Source: Phaeacidiphilus oryzae TH49 (GTDB lineage Bacteria > Actinomycetota > Actinomycetes > Streptomycetales > Streptomycetaceae). Taken from it: a stretch of DNA of 64,000 nt. The notes below the pieces were generated by a model. It worked only from the letters and a program-made list of their open reading frames with translations. It was not told the origin of the DNA and searched no databases. Position numbers and translations under genes: made by a program. How positions within the stretch are numbered: position 1 is the stretch's first letter; every line of letters starts with the position of its first letter. The stretch covers positions 2,426,055 through 2,490,054 of the forward strand of contig NZ_JQMQ01000005.1 of NCBI RefSeq assembly GCF_000744815.1, read 5' to 3'. This document shows positions 8,839 to 19,700 of the stretch, piece after piece.

Positions 8839-9855
8839 ATGAGCATGAGACTCTCCATCGTCGTCCCCTGCTACAACGAGGAAGCGGTCGTCGAGCTCTT
8901 CGACGCCAGGATCCGCGAGACCCTCGCCGACCTCGACGTCGACTACGAGCTCTGCTACGTCGACGACGGCAGCCGGGACGGGACCCTGGACCGGCTGCGC
9001 GCCCTCGCCAAGGCCAGCCCGGACGACACCCGGTACGTCTCCTTCAGCCGCAACTTCGGCAAGGAGGCCGGGATGCTGGCCGGCCTCCGCGAGGCCACCG
9101 GCGACGCGGTGGTGCTGATGGACGCCGACCTCCAGCACCCGCCGCACCTGATCGGCCGGATGCTGGAGCTCTACTCCCTCGGCCACGACCAGGTGATAGC
9201 CAGGCGGACCCGGGACGGCGACAAGCGGGTCCGCAGCGCCCTCAGCAGGCTCTACTACCGGATGGTCAACCGGGTGGTGGACGTCGAACTGGAGGACGGG
9301 GTGGGCGACTTCCGCCTCCTCTCCCGGCCGGCCGTGGACGCCCTGCTGTCCATGCCGGAGTACAACCGCTTCTCCAAGGGGCTGTTCTCCTGGATCGGCT
9401 TCGACACCGTCACCTTCGACTACCAGAACGCCCAGCGCGAGGCCGGCGAGACGAAGTGGCGCTTCGGCTCCCTCCTCAACTACGGCCTGGACGGGCTGAT
9501 CTCGTTCAACAGCCGCCCGCTGCGGCTGGGCATCTACCTCGGCCTGACGCTGGCCTCGATCGCGGTGGCCTACGCCGTGGTGATCACCGCGCTGGCGATC
9601 GTCAACGGGCCCACCGCGCCCGGCTACGTCACCCTGCTGGTGGCCGTGGTCGGACTGGGCGGGCTCCAGATGGTGATGCTCGGACTGGTCGGCGAGTACA
9701 TCGGCCGGATCTACTACGAGAGCAAGCGCAGGCCGCACTTCCTGGTCAAGGAGACCAACGTGCCGCGCTCGGTCTTCCCGGCCGGGAACCGGGTGGATAC
9801 TCGTGCGGGCGCCCTGCTCCAGCAGGGCGAGGAGACCGGGCGGGGAGAGCGCTGA
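8839..9855 (+). CDS. Family 2 glycosyltransferase, polyprenyl-phosphate type (CsbB/GtrB-like)
   Basis: 338 residues. The N-terminal GT-A domain has VVPCYNEE (about 8-15), VDDGSRDGT (about 39-47) and the metal-binding DADLQHPP (about 94-101). Two membrane spans near 230-300 are followed by GLVGEYIGRIYYESKRRPHF, the usual tail of DPM1/CsbB/GtrB proteins. These enzymes load a sugar from a nucleotide donor onto undecaprenyl phosphate on the inner leaflet. The gene begins 8 nt after the YfhO gene and ends 2 nt before the GtrA gene, so the three are one operon. ATG 8839 is taken as start; a second ATG at 8845 is possible. Confidence 0.88.
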   Translation: MSMRLSIVVPCYNEEAVVELFDARIRETLADLDVDYELCYVDDGSRDGTLDRLRALAKASPDDTRYVSFSRNFGKEAGMLAGLREATGDAVVLMDADLQHPPHLIGRMLELYSLGHDQVIARRTRDGDKRVRSALSRLYYRMVNRVVDVELEDGVGDFRLLSRPAVDALLSMPEYNRFSKGLFSWIGFDTVTFDYQNAQREAGETKWRFGSLLNYGLDGLISFNSRPLRLGIYLGLTLASIAVAYAVVITALAIVNGPTAPGYVTLLVAVVGLGGLQMVMLGLVGEYIGRIYYESKRRPHFLVKETNVPRSVFPAGNRVDTRAGALLQQGEETGRGER

Positions 9856-9857
9856 GG

Positions 9858-10403
9858 ATGCCGACGACCGTGCAGAGGCTGCGCCCGCAACTGGCGCAGA
9901 TCGTCCGTTTCGCCCTGGTCGGCGGGGTGAACACCGGGACGTTCTACGTCGGCTACCGGCTGCTGCTGCACACCGGGATGCCGTACTTCATCGCGTACAC
10001 GCTGGCGTTCATCATCAGCATGGTCGGGTCGTTCTTCATGAACACCTACTTCACCTACCGCACCAGGCCGACCTGGCGGAAGTTCCTCTTCTTCCCGCTG
10101 ACCAACCTGACCAACTACGTGGTCACCAGCGTGGGGACGCTGGTGCTGGTCAACGGGCTCGGCCTGGACAAGCGGTACGCGCCGCTGCTGGCCGCGGTGG
10201 CCGCGATCCCCTTCACCTACCTGCTGTCGAAGCGGATCCTGCTGCGCGGCCACACCGACCCGGCCACGCCGGCCGAGGGCGCCGGCCCGCCGGCCACGGT
10301 CGCGGGGGCCACCGCCTCGGCGGCCGCCCCTTCCGCGCCTTCCGCGCCCTCTTCGCCTTCCGCGCCCTCCGCAGCCAAGACCAGGGCGTCTACTCAGCCC
10401 TGA
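9858..10403 (+). CDS. GtrA-like flippase protein
   Basis: 181 residues with four membrane spans. FALVGGVNTGTFYVGYRLL and FIISMVGSFFMNTYFTYR are hallmarks of the GtrA family (PF04138), proposed to flip the undecaprenyl-phosphate sugar outward. A non-conserved Ala/Ser/Pro tail of about 50 residues follows the last span. It starts 2 nt after the GT2 stop. It forms the middle step of the YfhO-GT2-GtrA cassette. Its 3' end overlaps by 10 nt the end of a small convergent gene. Confidence 0.88.
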   Translation: MPTTVQRLRPQLAQIVRFALVGGVNTGTFYVGYRLLLHTGMPYFIAYTLAFIISMVGSFFMNTYFTYRTRPTWRKFLFFPLTNLTNYVVTSVGTLVLVNGLGLDKRYAPLLAAVAAIPFTYLLSKRILLRGHTDPATPAEGAGPPATVAGATASAAAPSAPSAPSSPSAPSAAKTRASTQP

Positions 10404-10528
10404 TCCTCCGGGGCGCCGTTGTCCCTGCGGTCGAGGGCGCGCTGGAGGGCGGCGGCGGCGTTGCGGCGGGCCTCGGCGGCATCGGCCCGGCGCTGGTCGT
10501 CTGCGTGGTAACGGTAGGGCTTGTGCAT
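10394..10528 (-). CDS. Small hypothetical protein (44 aa)
   Basis: ATG at 10526-10528 with the ribosome site GAGGGGAG. The product starts MHKPYRYHADDQRRADAAEA and is very rich in Arg, Ala and Asp, with a helical, charged pattern and no membrane segment. It looks like the short conserved proteins common in Streptomyces, but I cannot name a family. It is convergent with gtrA and overlaps its end by 10 nt. The long upstream extension of the same frame lacks a good start. Confidence 0.6.
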   Translation of the reverse strand: MHKPYRYHADDQRRADAAEARRNAAAALQRALDRRDNGAPEDQG

Positions 10529-10770
10529 GACACGGCTCCCCTCGCGACAAGGCGAAAAAGCGCATCTGCGCGCTGCTGGCGGGAACTGCTGGTGGAGACC
10601 GGGTGCGAGGGTGGGCACCGGGAAGCGCCGGATCGCGCCTGTGCGGCGGGCAGCAGGGATCGCCTGCGCGGCATCGCCTGACGGCGTCGGCTTCGCTTTT
10701 CTCACGGTACGACGGCGGGCCGTCGCTGTCTGCACAATTACTCGGACTTCCTACTATCCGAGACGGCAAT

Positions 10771-10805
10771 CACCCGGACGGGGCGTGCGGCGCCCCGTCC
10801 GGGTG
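10771..10805 (-). terminator. Strong hairpin terminator after serA
   Basis: A perfect 15-bp stem, CACCCGGACGGGGCG (10771-10785) with CGCCCCGTCCGGGTG (10791-10805), has the 5-nt loop TGCGG. It lies 38 nt after the serA stop on the minus strand. The remaining 10529-10770 holds a short inverted repeat CTCGGA/TCCGAG (10741-10762) in an AT-richer stretch that may include the promoter of the 44-aa gene. I see nothing else in it. Confidence 0.75.
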
Positions 10806-10843
10806 AGTTGAGCGTGCGGCGGACCGGCCGGCTCAGGGCCGGC

Positions 10844-12430
10844 TCAGTTGGCCAGGTCGACCGAGCGGGCGAACTTGGCGCCGATCTCGCCGACGATCTC
10901 GGCCAGCACCGGCTGCGGGATCTCCCGGTCGACGGTCAGCGAGACCAGCGCGTCACCGCTCTCGGTGTCCGGGGAGACCTGCATCCCCTCGATGTTGATC
11001 TCGGCGTCGCCGAGGATCCGGCCCAGGGTGCCGACCACTCCCGGCCGGTCCTGGTAGCGGAAGAAGGCCATGTGGTCGGTGAGGATCACGTCCACGTCGA
11101 AGCTGTCCACGCCGACGATCTTCTGGATCCGCTTCGGGCCGGAGAGGGTGCCGGAGACCGAGACGGTCCGGCCGTCGTTCAGGGTGCCGCGGACGCTGAT
11201 CACGTTGCGGTGGTCCGGGGACTCGGAGGTGGTGGTCAGCCGGACCTCCAGGCCGCGCTCCTGGGCGAAGAGCGGCGCGTTGACGTAGGAGACCGTCTCG
11301 GCGACGACGTCCTCGAAGACGCCCTTCAGCGCGGAGAGTTCGAGGACCTTGACGTCGTGCTGGGTGATCTCGCCGCGGACCTCCACGTCCAGGCGGACGG
11401 CGACCTCGCCCGCGAGGGCGGTGAAGATCCGGCCTAGGCGCTCGGCGAGCGGGAGGCCGGGGCGGACGTCCTCGGCGATGACCCCGCCCTGGACGTTGAC
11501 CGCGTCCGGGACCAGCTCGCCGGCCAGGGCCAGGCGGACCGACTTGGCCACCGCGATGCCGGCCTTCTCCTGGGCCTCGTCGGTGGAGGCGCCGAGGTGC
11601 GGGGTGCAGACCACGTTGTCGAAGCCGAAGAGCGGCGAGTCGGTGCAGGGCTCCGAGGAGTAGACGTCCAGGCCGGCGCCGGCCACCCGGCCGTCCTTCA
11701 GCGCGGAGATCAGGGCCCCCTCGTCCACGATCCCGCCGCGGGCGGCGTTCACGATCCGGACGGTGGGCTTGACCTTGTGGAGGGCCTCGTCGCCGATCAG
11801 GCCCAGGGTCTCCGGGGTCTTCGGGAGGTGGACCGTGATGAAGTCGGACACCTCGAGCAGTTCGTCGAGGGAGAGCAGCTTGACGCCCATCTGGGCGGCG
11901 CGGGCGGCCTGGATGTAGGGGTCGTAGGCGACCACCTTCATGCCGAAGGCCGACATCCGCTGGGCGACCAGGACGCCGATCCGGCCGAGGCCGACCACCC
12001 CGAGGGTCTTCTCGGCGAGCTCGACGCCGGTGTACTTGCTGCGCTTCCACTCGCCCTGCTTCAGGGCGGCGGTGGCGGCCGGGATGTGACGGGCCGTCGA
12101 GATCAGGAGGCCGCAGGCGAGTTCGGCGGCGGTGACGATGTTGGAGGTGGGGGCGTTCACCACCATCACACCGGCCTTGGTGGCGGCCTGGACGTCCACG
12201 TTGTCCAGGCCGACGCCGGCGCGGGCGATCACCTTGAGGTTCTGCGCCGCCGCGATGGCCTCGGCGTCCATCTTGGTCGCGGAGCGGATCAGGACGGCGT
12301 CCACCTCGGCGAGGGCGGGGAGGAGCTGGGCGCGGTCCGCGCCGTTGCAGGTGCGGATCTCGAAGTCGGGGCCGAGGGCGTCGACGGTCGCGGGGGAGAG
12401 CTCTTCTGCGATGAGAACGACAGGCTTCAA
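10844..12430 (-). CDS. serA: D-3-phosphoglycerate dehydrogenase
   Basis: 528 residues. It catalyses the first step of serine synthesis, oxidising 3-phosphoglycerate with NAD. There is no ATG or GTG near the conserved start KPVVLIAEELSPATVDAL. A TTG at 12428-12430 preceded by AGGA gives the usual length, so TTG is the likely start. The NAD site is GLGRIG near 146-151, the catalytic Arg is in NAARGGIVDE, the Glu in GLDVYSSEP and the His in TPHLGAST. After the catalytic core come the allosteric substrate-binding domain and a C-terminal ACT domain (RPGVVGTLGRIL), the long type found in actinobacteria. It lies downstream of ilvC across a long inverted repeat. Confidence 0.93.
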   Translation of the reverse strand: MKPVVLIAEELSPATVDALGPDFEIRTCNGADRAQLLPALAEVDAVLIRSATKMDAEAIAAAQNLKVIARAGVGLDNVDVQAATKAGVMVVNAPTSNIVTAAELACGLLISTARHIPAATAALKQGEWKRSKYTGVELAEKTLGVVGLGRIGVLVAQRMSAFGMKVVAYDPYIQAARAAQMGVKLLSLDELLEVSDFITVHLPKTPETLGLIGDEALHKVKPTVRIVNAARGGIVDEGALISALKDGRVAGAGLDVYSSEPCTDSPLFGFDNVVCTPHLGASTDEAQEKAGIAVAKSVRLALAGELVPDAVNVQGGVIAEDVRPGLPLAERLGRIFTALAGEVAVRLDVEVRGEITQHDVKVLELSALKGVFEDVVAETVSYVNAPLFAQERGLEVRLTTTSESPDHRNVISVRGTLNDGRTVSVSGTLSGPKRIQKIVGVDSFDVDVILTDHMAFFRYQDRPGVVGTLGRILGDAEINIEGMQVSPDTESGDALVSLTVDREIPQPVLAEIVGEIGAKFARSVDLAN

Positions 12431-12604
12431 CGGTGGTCCTAACCTCGCGGGCGGGTTCTCGCGGTGCGCGCTTCGCCGAGCGCGTACCGCCACAGTAGCC
12501 ACGAGGGGTGGAACGCTTTTCGCCTGTTTGGCAGGTGCGGAGGGGACGGCCCTGCCGGACTGGACAATCCGCCCCGGCCCCCGGAGGTCAGTGGCCTGCC
12601 GAAG

Positions 12605-12684
12605 CGCGCGGTTCCCCGCGCCCCTTTCCGGCCCTTCGGGCCGCTGCGCCCAAGGCGCAGAAAAGGGGCGCGGGGAACCGCGCG
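12605..12684 (-). repeat. Inverted repeat between ilvC and serA
   Basis: Arms of 23 nt pair exactly (12605-12627 with 12662-12684) and share the core TTCCCCGCGCCCC with the repeats at 733, 26029 and 57529. The loop holds two further hairpins, GGCCCTTCGGGCC (12630-12642) and CTGCGCCCAAGGCGCAG (12644-12660). It sits downstream of ilvC and may end or process that transcript. The rest of 12431-12735 shows no gene. Confidence 0.7.
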
Positions 12685-12735
12685 GCCAGCCCGCTACGGC
12701 GGGAGAGCGGCCGACGAGCGGTCAGTCGACGCCCG

Positions 12736-13983
<1,248 letters not shown>

Positions 13984-13984
<1 letters not shown>

Positions 13985-14508
13985 TACGCGCTGCGGTCCA
14001 GCGCCCGGAGGGAGCGGTCGGTGATGGAGCGGGCTCCGCGGCCGATGGCGACCATGCCGGACTGGACGAGCTCCTTGATGCCGAAGGGCTCCAGCATCCG
14101 GAGCATCGCCTCCAGCTTGTCCGAGCTGCCGGTGGCCTCGATGGTGACGGCGTCCGGGGAGACGTCGACCGTCTTGGCGCGGAACAGCTGCACGATCTCG
14201 ACGATCTGCGAGCGGGTCTCGTTGTCCGCCCGGACCTTCGCCAGGACCAGTTCGCGACGGACCGCCTGCTCGGGGTCGAGCTCGACGATCTTTATCACGT
14301 TGACCAGCTTGTTGAGCTGCTTGGTGACCTGCTCCAGCGGCAGGTCCTCCACCGCGACGACGATGGTCATCCGGGAGATGTCGGGGTGCTCGGTCGGTCC
14401 GACGGCCAGCGATTCGATGTTGAATCCGCGGCGGGAGAACAGGGCCGCGATCCGGGCCAGCACGCCGGGCTTGTTCTCGACCAGGACGGAGAGGGTGTGC
14501 TTGGACAT
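13984..14508 (-). CDS. ilvN: Acetolactate synthase small (regulatory) subunit
   Basis: 174 residues. The N-terminal ACT domain starts SKHTLSVLVENKPGVLARIAAL and contains RRGFNIESLAVGPTE, the valine-sensing region. The C-terminal domain contains QAVRRELVLAKV. It partners IlvB and makes the enzyme sensitive to valine. The gene starts 14 nt after ilvB, so the two are cotranscribed. Mass and motifs are standard for the ilvN/ilvH family. Confidence 0.95.
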
Positions 14509-14522
14509 GTTCTGACGCTCTC

Positions 14523-16379
14523 TCACTCTTCGTTGTCGCCGAAGTCGGGGCGGACGTCGCGGGCGGCCATGATCTCGTCGTTGTTGGTGCCGGCGGCGAC
14601 CATCGGCCAGACCATCGCGTCCTGGTGGACGATGAAGTCGATGACCACCGGGGCGTCGTTCAGCGAACGCGCCTGCTCGATCACCGCGTCCAGCTGGTCC
14701 GGGGACTCGCAGCGCAGCCCGTGGCAGCCCATCGCCTCGGCGAGCTTCACGAAGTCCGGGATCCGGGTGCCCTGGGCCGGCTGCTCCTTGCCGTCGTGCC
14801 CGGGGCCGGAGTGGAGCACGGTGTTGGAGTAGCGCTCGTTGTAGAAGAGGGTCTGCCACTGCCGCACCATGCCGAGCGAGCCGTTGTTGATCACGGCCAC
14901 CTTGATCGGGATGTTGTTCAGCGCGCAGGTGACCAGCTCCTGGTTGGTCATCTGGAAGCAGCCGTCGCCGTCGATCGCCCACACCTCGGTGCCGGGCTGA
15001 CCCGCCTTGGCGCCCATCGCCGCCGGGACGGCGTAGCCCATGGTGCCGGCGCCGCCGGAGTTCAGCCAGGTCGCGGGGTGCTCGAACTGGATGAACTGGG
15101 AGGCCCACATCTGGTGCTGGCCCACGCCGGCCGCGTAGATCGCGTCCGGGCCGACCAGCTGCCCGATCCGCTCGATCACCTGCTGCGGCGTCAGCAGACC
15201 GTCCGGAGCCGGGTCCCAGCCCAGGGGGTAGGTCTTCCGCCAGCCGCCCAGCTGCTCCCACCAGGCGGTGTAGTCGCAGGCGCCGGGGGTGTGGTCGAGC
15301 TCGTTCTGGACCGCGACGATCAGGTCGGCCAGCACCTCGCGGGCGTCGCCGACGATCGGCACGTCCGCGGCCCGGTTCTTGCCGATCTCCGCCGGGTCGA
15401 TGTCCGCGTGGACGATGGTCGCGTACGGGGCGAAGCCGTCCAGCTTGCCGGTCACCCGGTCGTCGAAGCGGGCGCCCAGGGCGATGATCAGGTCGGCCTT
15501 CTGCAGCGAGGTGACGGCGGCCACCGTGCCGTGCATCCCGGGCATCCCCAGGTGCTGCGGGTGGGAGTCGGGGAAGGCGCCGATGCCCATCAGGGTGGTG
15601 GTCACCGGGGCCTTGGTCAGCTCGGCCAGGATCTTCAGCTCGGCCGTGGCCCGGGCCTTGAGCACGCCGCCGCCGACGTACAGCACCGGGCGCCTGGCCT
15701 GCGCCAGCAGCCGGGCGGCCTCCCGGATCTGCTTGCCGTGCGGGCGGGTCACCGGGCGGTAGCCGGGCAGCTGGTGCTCGACCGGCCAGCGGAACACGGT
15801 CTGCTTCTGCATCGCGTCCTTGGCGACGTCCACCAGCACCGGGCCGGGACGGCCGGTGGCCGCGATGTGGAAGGCCTCCGAGATCACCCGCGGGATGTCC
15901 GCCGCGTCGGTGACCAGGAAGTTGTGCTTGGTGATCGGCATCGTGATGCCGCAGATGTCCGCCTCCTGGAAGGCGTCCGTGCCGATCGAGGTGGAGGCCA
16001 CCTGGCCGGTGATGGCGACCATCGGCACCGAGTCCATGTAGGCGTCGGCGATCGGGGTGACCAGGTTGGTCGCGCCCGGGCCCGAGGTCGCCATGCACAC
16101 CCCGACCTTGCCGGTGGCCTGCGCGTACCCGGTGGCGGCGTGGCCGGCGCCCTGCTCGTGGCGGACCAGCACGTGCCGCAGCTTCTCGGAGTCCATCAGC
16201 GGGTCGTAGGCCGGGAGGATCGCGCCGCCCGGGAGGCCGAAGACGGTGTCGACGCCGACCGCTTCGAGGGAGCGGATGAGGGACTGTGCGCCGGACATGG
16301 TCTCGGCGACGGTCGGTTGGGCGGCGCCGGCGTCTGCCGATGCCTCCCCGCGATGGTGGGCGGCGGCCTGCTCAGTCAT
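14523..16379 (-). CDS. ilvB: Acetolactate synthase large (catalytic) subunit
   Basis: 618 residues from ATG 16379. It joins two pyruvates, or pyruvate and 2-oxobutyrate, using thiamine diphosphate. The N-terminal ThDP domain has [16 protein letters not shown] and the catalytic Glu in [18 protein letters not shown]. The ThDP/Mg motif is [19 protein letters not shown]. The first 65 residues before [15 protein letters not shown] are poorly conserved, so a later start is possible. The attenuator upstream, with the leader peptide containing Ile-Leu-Val-Leu, indicates control by branched-chain tRNA charging. It is first gene of ilvBN, possibly ilvBNC. Confidence 0.95.
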   Translation of the reverse strand: MTEQAAAHHRGEASADAGAAQPTVAETMSGAQSLIRSLEAVGVDTVFGLPGGAILPAYDPLMDSEKLRHVLVRHEQGAGHAATGYAQATGKVGVCMATSGPGATNLVTPIADAYMDSVPMVAITGQVASTSIGTDAFQEADICGITMPITKHNFLVTDAADIPRVISEAFHIAATGRPGPVLVDVAKDAMQKQTVFRWPVEHQLPGYRPVTRPHGKQIREAARLLAQARRPVLYVGGGVLKARATAELKILAELTKAPVTTTLMGIGAFPDSHPQHLGMPGMHGTVAAVTSLQKADLIIALGARFDDRVTGKLDGFAPYATIVHADIDPAEIGKNRAADVPIVGDAREVLADLIVAVQNELDHTPGACDYTAWWEQLGGWRKTYPLGWDPAPDGLLTPQQVIERIGQLVGPDAIYAAGVGQHQMWASQFIQFEHPATWLNSGGAGTMGYAVPAAMGAKAGQPGTEVWAIDGDGCFQMTNQELVTCALNNIPIKVAVINNGSLGMVRQWQTLFYNERYSNTVLHSGPGHDGKEQPAQGTRIPDFVKLAEAMGCHGLRCESPDQLDAVIEQARSLNDAPVVIDFIVHQDAMVWPMVAAGTNNDEIMAARDVRPDFGDNEE

Positions 16380-16494
16380 CTGCCTGTCTCTTCTCGGCTG
16401 AGGGTGGCGGGTTCGAGAGGGGGGTGCTGGGGGCTGGGGCCCCGTCGGGATCCGAGCGGTCCGAGCGGCGAGGCTGCGAACCCGTTGGAGCAAC

Positions 16495-16527
16495 AAAAAA
16501 CCCCTCGTGCCTGAGGCATGCGAGGGG
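16495..16527 (-). terminator. Intrinsic terminator of the ilvB attenuator
   Basis: On the minus strand CCCCTCG-CA-TGCC-TCA-GGCA-CGAGGGG forms an 11-bp stem with a 2-nt bulge, followed by TTTTTTG (complement of 16494-16500). A second 9-bp hairpin just before it pairs CCGACGCGC with GCGCGTCGG (16529-16537 with 16552-16560) and covers the end of the leader peptide. The two hairpins form the 1:2 and 3:4 pair of a classical attenuator. Confidence 0.85.
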
Positions 16528-16547
16528 GGCGCGTCGGTGGGTGGTGG

Positions 16548-16589
16548 TCAGCCGACGCGCTTGCCAAGTACGAGAATTCGGGTGCGCAT
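16548..16589 (-). CDS. Leader peptide of the ilvB attenuator (13 aa)
   Basis: The ORF reads MRTRILVLGKRVG and follows a strong ribosome site, AGGAGG. It contains Ile-Leu-Val-Leu in a row, the three amino acids made by the ilv/leu pathway, using the locally rare ATT, GTA and CTT codons. It ends 20 nt before the terminator stem. Leader-peptide attenuation of ilvBNC is established in Corynebacterium glutamicum, and this layout is equivalent. Confidence 0.9.
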   Translation of the reverse strand: MRTRILVLGKRVG

Positions 16590-16768
16590 GGCCTTGACCT
16601 TCCTCCTGGCCCCTGGTCGCTGTCAAGCTCATGGGACGCGGATCTCACCATTCGGACCAGTGCGGGGGCAGCGGGGAAGCCCGCGTCCGGGCAGGCGTCT
16701 GCGCAGCTCGGCGCAGTGATGAAGGGCACTTTCCGGGGTCTCTCCGCGGGGTCGGCGGGCGGCGCGTC

Positions 16769-19700
16769 TCACACCCCGTCAGGCGCGGGCGCCGGCCGCG
16801 GGGGGCCGGCCGGCCCGCCGGGGTCCACCGCGGGTGCCGCGCGTCCGGGGCTCGCCGTCTCGGGGCTGGCCGTCTCGGGGCCGGCCGATTCGGGGCTCGC
16901 CGCTGCGGGGCTCGGCGATCGGGGGCTGGGCGGCCCCGGGTCGGCCGGATCCGCCGGGCCCGCGGGTGGCTCCGCGGCCGACCGGGTCGCCGGGGCTGCC
17001 GGGGTCGCCGGAGCAGCCGGCGTTCCGGACGGTGCCGGGGCCCCGTCGGGCTCGCAGGCCGGGAGGGGGAACGGGCGGCCGACCACCGCGGCCAGCCGCG
17101 CGTCGTCCAGCGTCCCGGCGAAGAGCCGGCCGGTGCCGCGGGCGCAGCCGGCCGCGCGCAGCACCGCCGCCTGCTCCGGCAGGTCCACCCCGTCCGCGAC
17201 CGTGGTGAGCCCCAGCTCCCGGCCGAGGCCGAGCAGCGAGCCGGCCAGGCTCCGCAGGAAGCCGGACTCGGCGATCCCCTCCACCACCCCGCGGTCCAGG
17301 GTGAGCTGGTCGAGCGGCAGCCGGCGCAGCCCGCTCAGCGGGGCCGCGCCGCCGCCGATGCCGTCCAGCGACAGGCCGACGCCGAGCCGCTTGAGCGCCA
17401 GCATCCGGCGCACCAGCTGGTCGAAGTCGCCGACGCCGGGCTCCCCCGGCTCGTTGCCGGTGAGGGCGAGGACCAGGGTGCGCGGGGGCAGCGCGTGCCG
17501 GCGCAGCGCCTCCGCCACGGTCTCGACCAGGCCGGGCCCGGCCAGCCGGTAGCCGGGCAGCCGCACGGTCACCGGGTACGGCCGGCCGTCTCGGCGGCGG
17601 GCCCGGGCAGCCGCCCTGGCCACCGCCTGCTCGACGCTCCACCGGGCCAGCCGGGCCGCCCGCTCCCCGCCGCCCGCCGTGCGGAGGAACTCGGCCGGGG
17701 TGATCAGGCCGCCCTGGGCGGTGCGCCAGCGGGGCTGCGCGGTGAGGCCGGTGACCTCCCCGGTCGCCAGGTCCACCACCGGCTGGTGGAGGAGGGCGAA
17801 CTCGCCCTCCCGCACGGCCGCCCGCAGCCGCTGCTCCCGCTCGGCGCGGCGGACCAGCTCGGCCCTCAGCTCCGGGGTGTAGACGTGGACCCGGCCCTTG
17901 CCGTTGCGTTTCGCCCGGTACATCGCCAGGTCGGCGTTGCGTACCAGGTCGGCGGGCTCGATGCCGCGCTCGGCGTAGGCGATGCCGATGCTCGCGGCCA
18001 CTCCGCGCTCCTCCCCCGCGATCCAGTACGGGGCGGAGACGGCGGTGCGCAGCCGGTCGGCGATGTCCCGGACCTGCTCCCGGGTGACCCGGCCGCCGAT
18101 CAGCGCGGCGAACTCGTCCCCGCCGAGGCGGGCGACCGTGTCGCCGGCGCGGACCGTCTCCTGGAGCCGGCGGGCGGCGTGCACCAGCAGCTCGTCGCCG
18201 ACCTGGTGGCCGGCGGTGTCGTTGACCGCCTTGAAGCCGTCCAGGTCGAGGTAGAGGACGGCGGTCGCCCCGGCGGCGTCCGCCGGGTCGCCGCCCTCGG
18301 CGGCACGGATCGCCTCGGCGGCCTCGGCGGCCGGCCGGTCGTCGGCGCGGCGGCCCTTGAGGGCGGCCCGCACCCGCTCGGTGAACAGGGCCCGGTTGGG
18401 CAGGTCGGTGAGCGGGTCGTGGTACGCGTTGTGCTGCAACTGGGCCTGCAGCCGCACCCGTTCGGTGACGTCCCGGCTGTTGAAGATCAGGCCGTCCTGG
18501 TAGCGGTTGACGGTGGACTCGACGTGCAGCCAGTCCCCGGTCCCGGAACGGATCCGGCACTCGATGCGGGCGGTGGGCTCGTCCTCCGGTCGCTTGGCGA
18601 GGTAGCGCTGCACCTCCCACAGCACATGGCCCCGGTCGTCCTGGTGGATCAGGTCGGTGAGCTGGGTGCCGACCAGCTGGCCGGCGTCCCGGCCGTAGAC
18701 GCCGGTGGCGGCGGCGGAGACGTAGTGGAGGACGCCGTCCGGTCCTGCGATCATGATGACGTCCGACGAGCCCTGCACCAGGGACCTGAAGTGCCGCTCC
18801 TGGGTGGCGAGTTCACGGGCCAGGTGGAGGTTCTCCAGCAGCACCACCCCCTGGCGGACCAGCAGCGCGAAGACCACGGTGCAGCCGCAGACCAGCACGA
18901 AGCGGTCCATCGGGTGGTCGCCGAGGGCGTTGAACAGCAGCCCGACGGTGCAGACCGCGGCGGCGAGGTACGGGGTCAGCGCACTGAAAACGGTCGCCAC
19001 CCGCCGACGCGGGGGGAGACCGTCCGACCCGTTCCCGCTGTCCGCGGGATCCGCCGCGGCAGCGGGGCCGGCGGCCCAGGGAACCCCGCGGCCGGCCCAG
19101 GGGGCGCGCGCCAGCAGCATGCTGCCGGCGAACCAGCCGGCGTCCAGCAGATGCCCGGAGTGGTACGAGCCGTTCACGGTGGCGTTGGTGAACAGCCCGT
19201 CGCAGAGGACGGTCACCGCCAGCGCCAGCGCGACGGTGTGCACCGCGGCCCGGTTGCCGTCCCGGCTGCGGAAGCGCAGCCCGAGGACCATGCTGATCAG
19301 CAGGATGTCCAGCACCGGGTAGGCCAGCGCCAGGGCGACATGGAGGGTGTTGCCTGCGCCCGCGGCGGCCCGGGACAGGGCCAGACTCCAGGAGAGGGTC
19401 AGCAGCGATCCGGCGATCAGCCAGCCGTCCAGCAGCAGGCAGAGCCAACCGGCGGCGCTCCGCGGCCGGTTGGCCAGCAGAAGGAGGCCGAGGATGGCCG
19501 GCGGCGCGAAGAACAGGAAGGCGAAGTCGGCCAGCGACGGGGTGGGGACGGAGACCCGCAGCACCACCTCGTACCAGCCCCAGGCGCCGTTGCCGACGGC
19601 GACCATCAGGGACGAGAAGCCGAAGCAGAGCCAGGCCGCGCGGGCCCTGGCGCGCGGCAGGCAGCCGTACGCCAGGCAGGACAGGGCCGCGATCAGGGCG

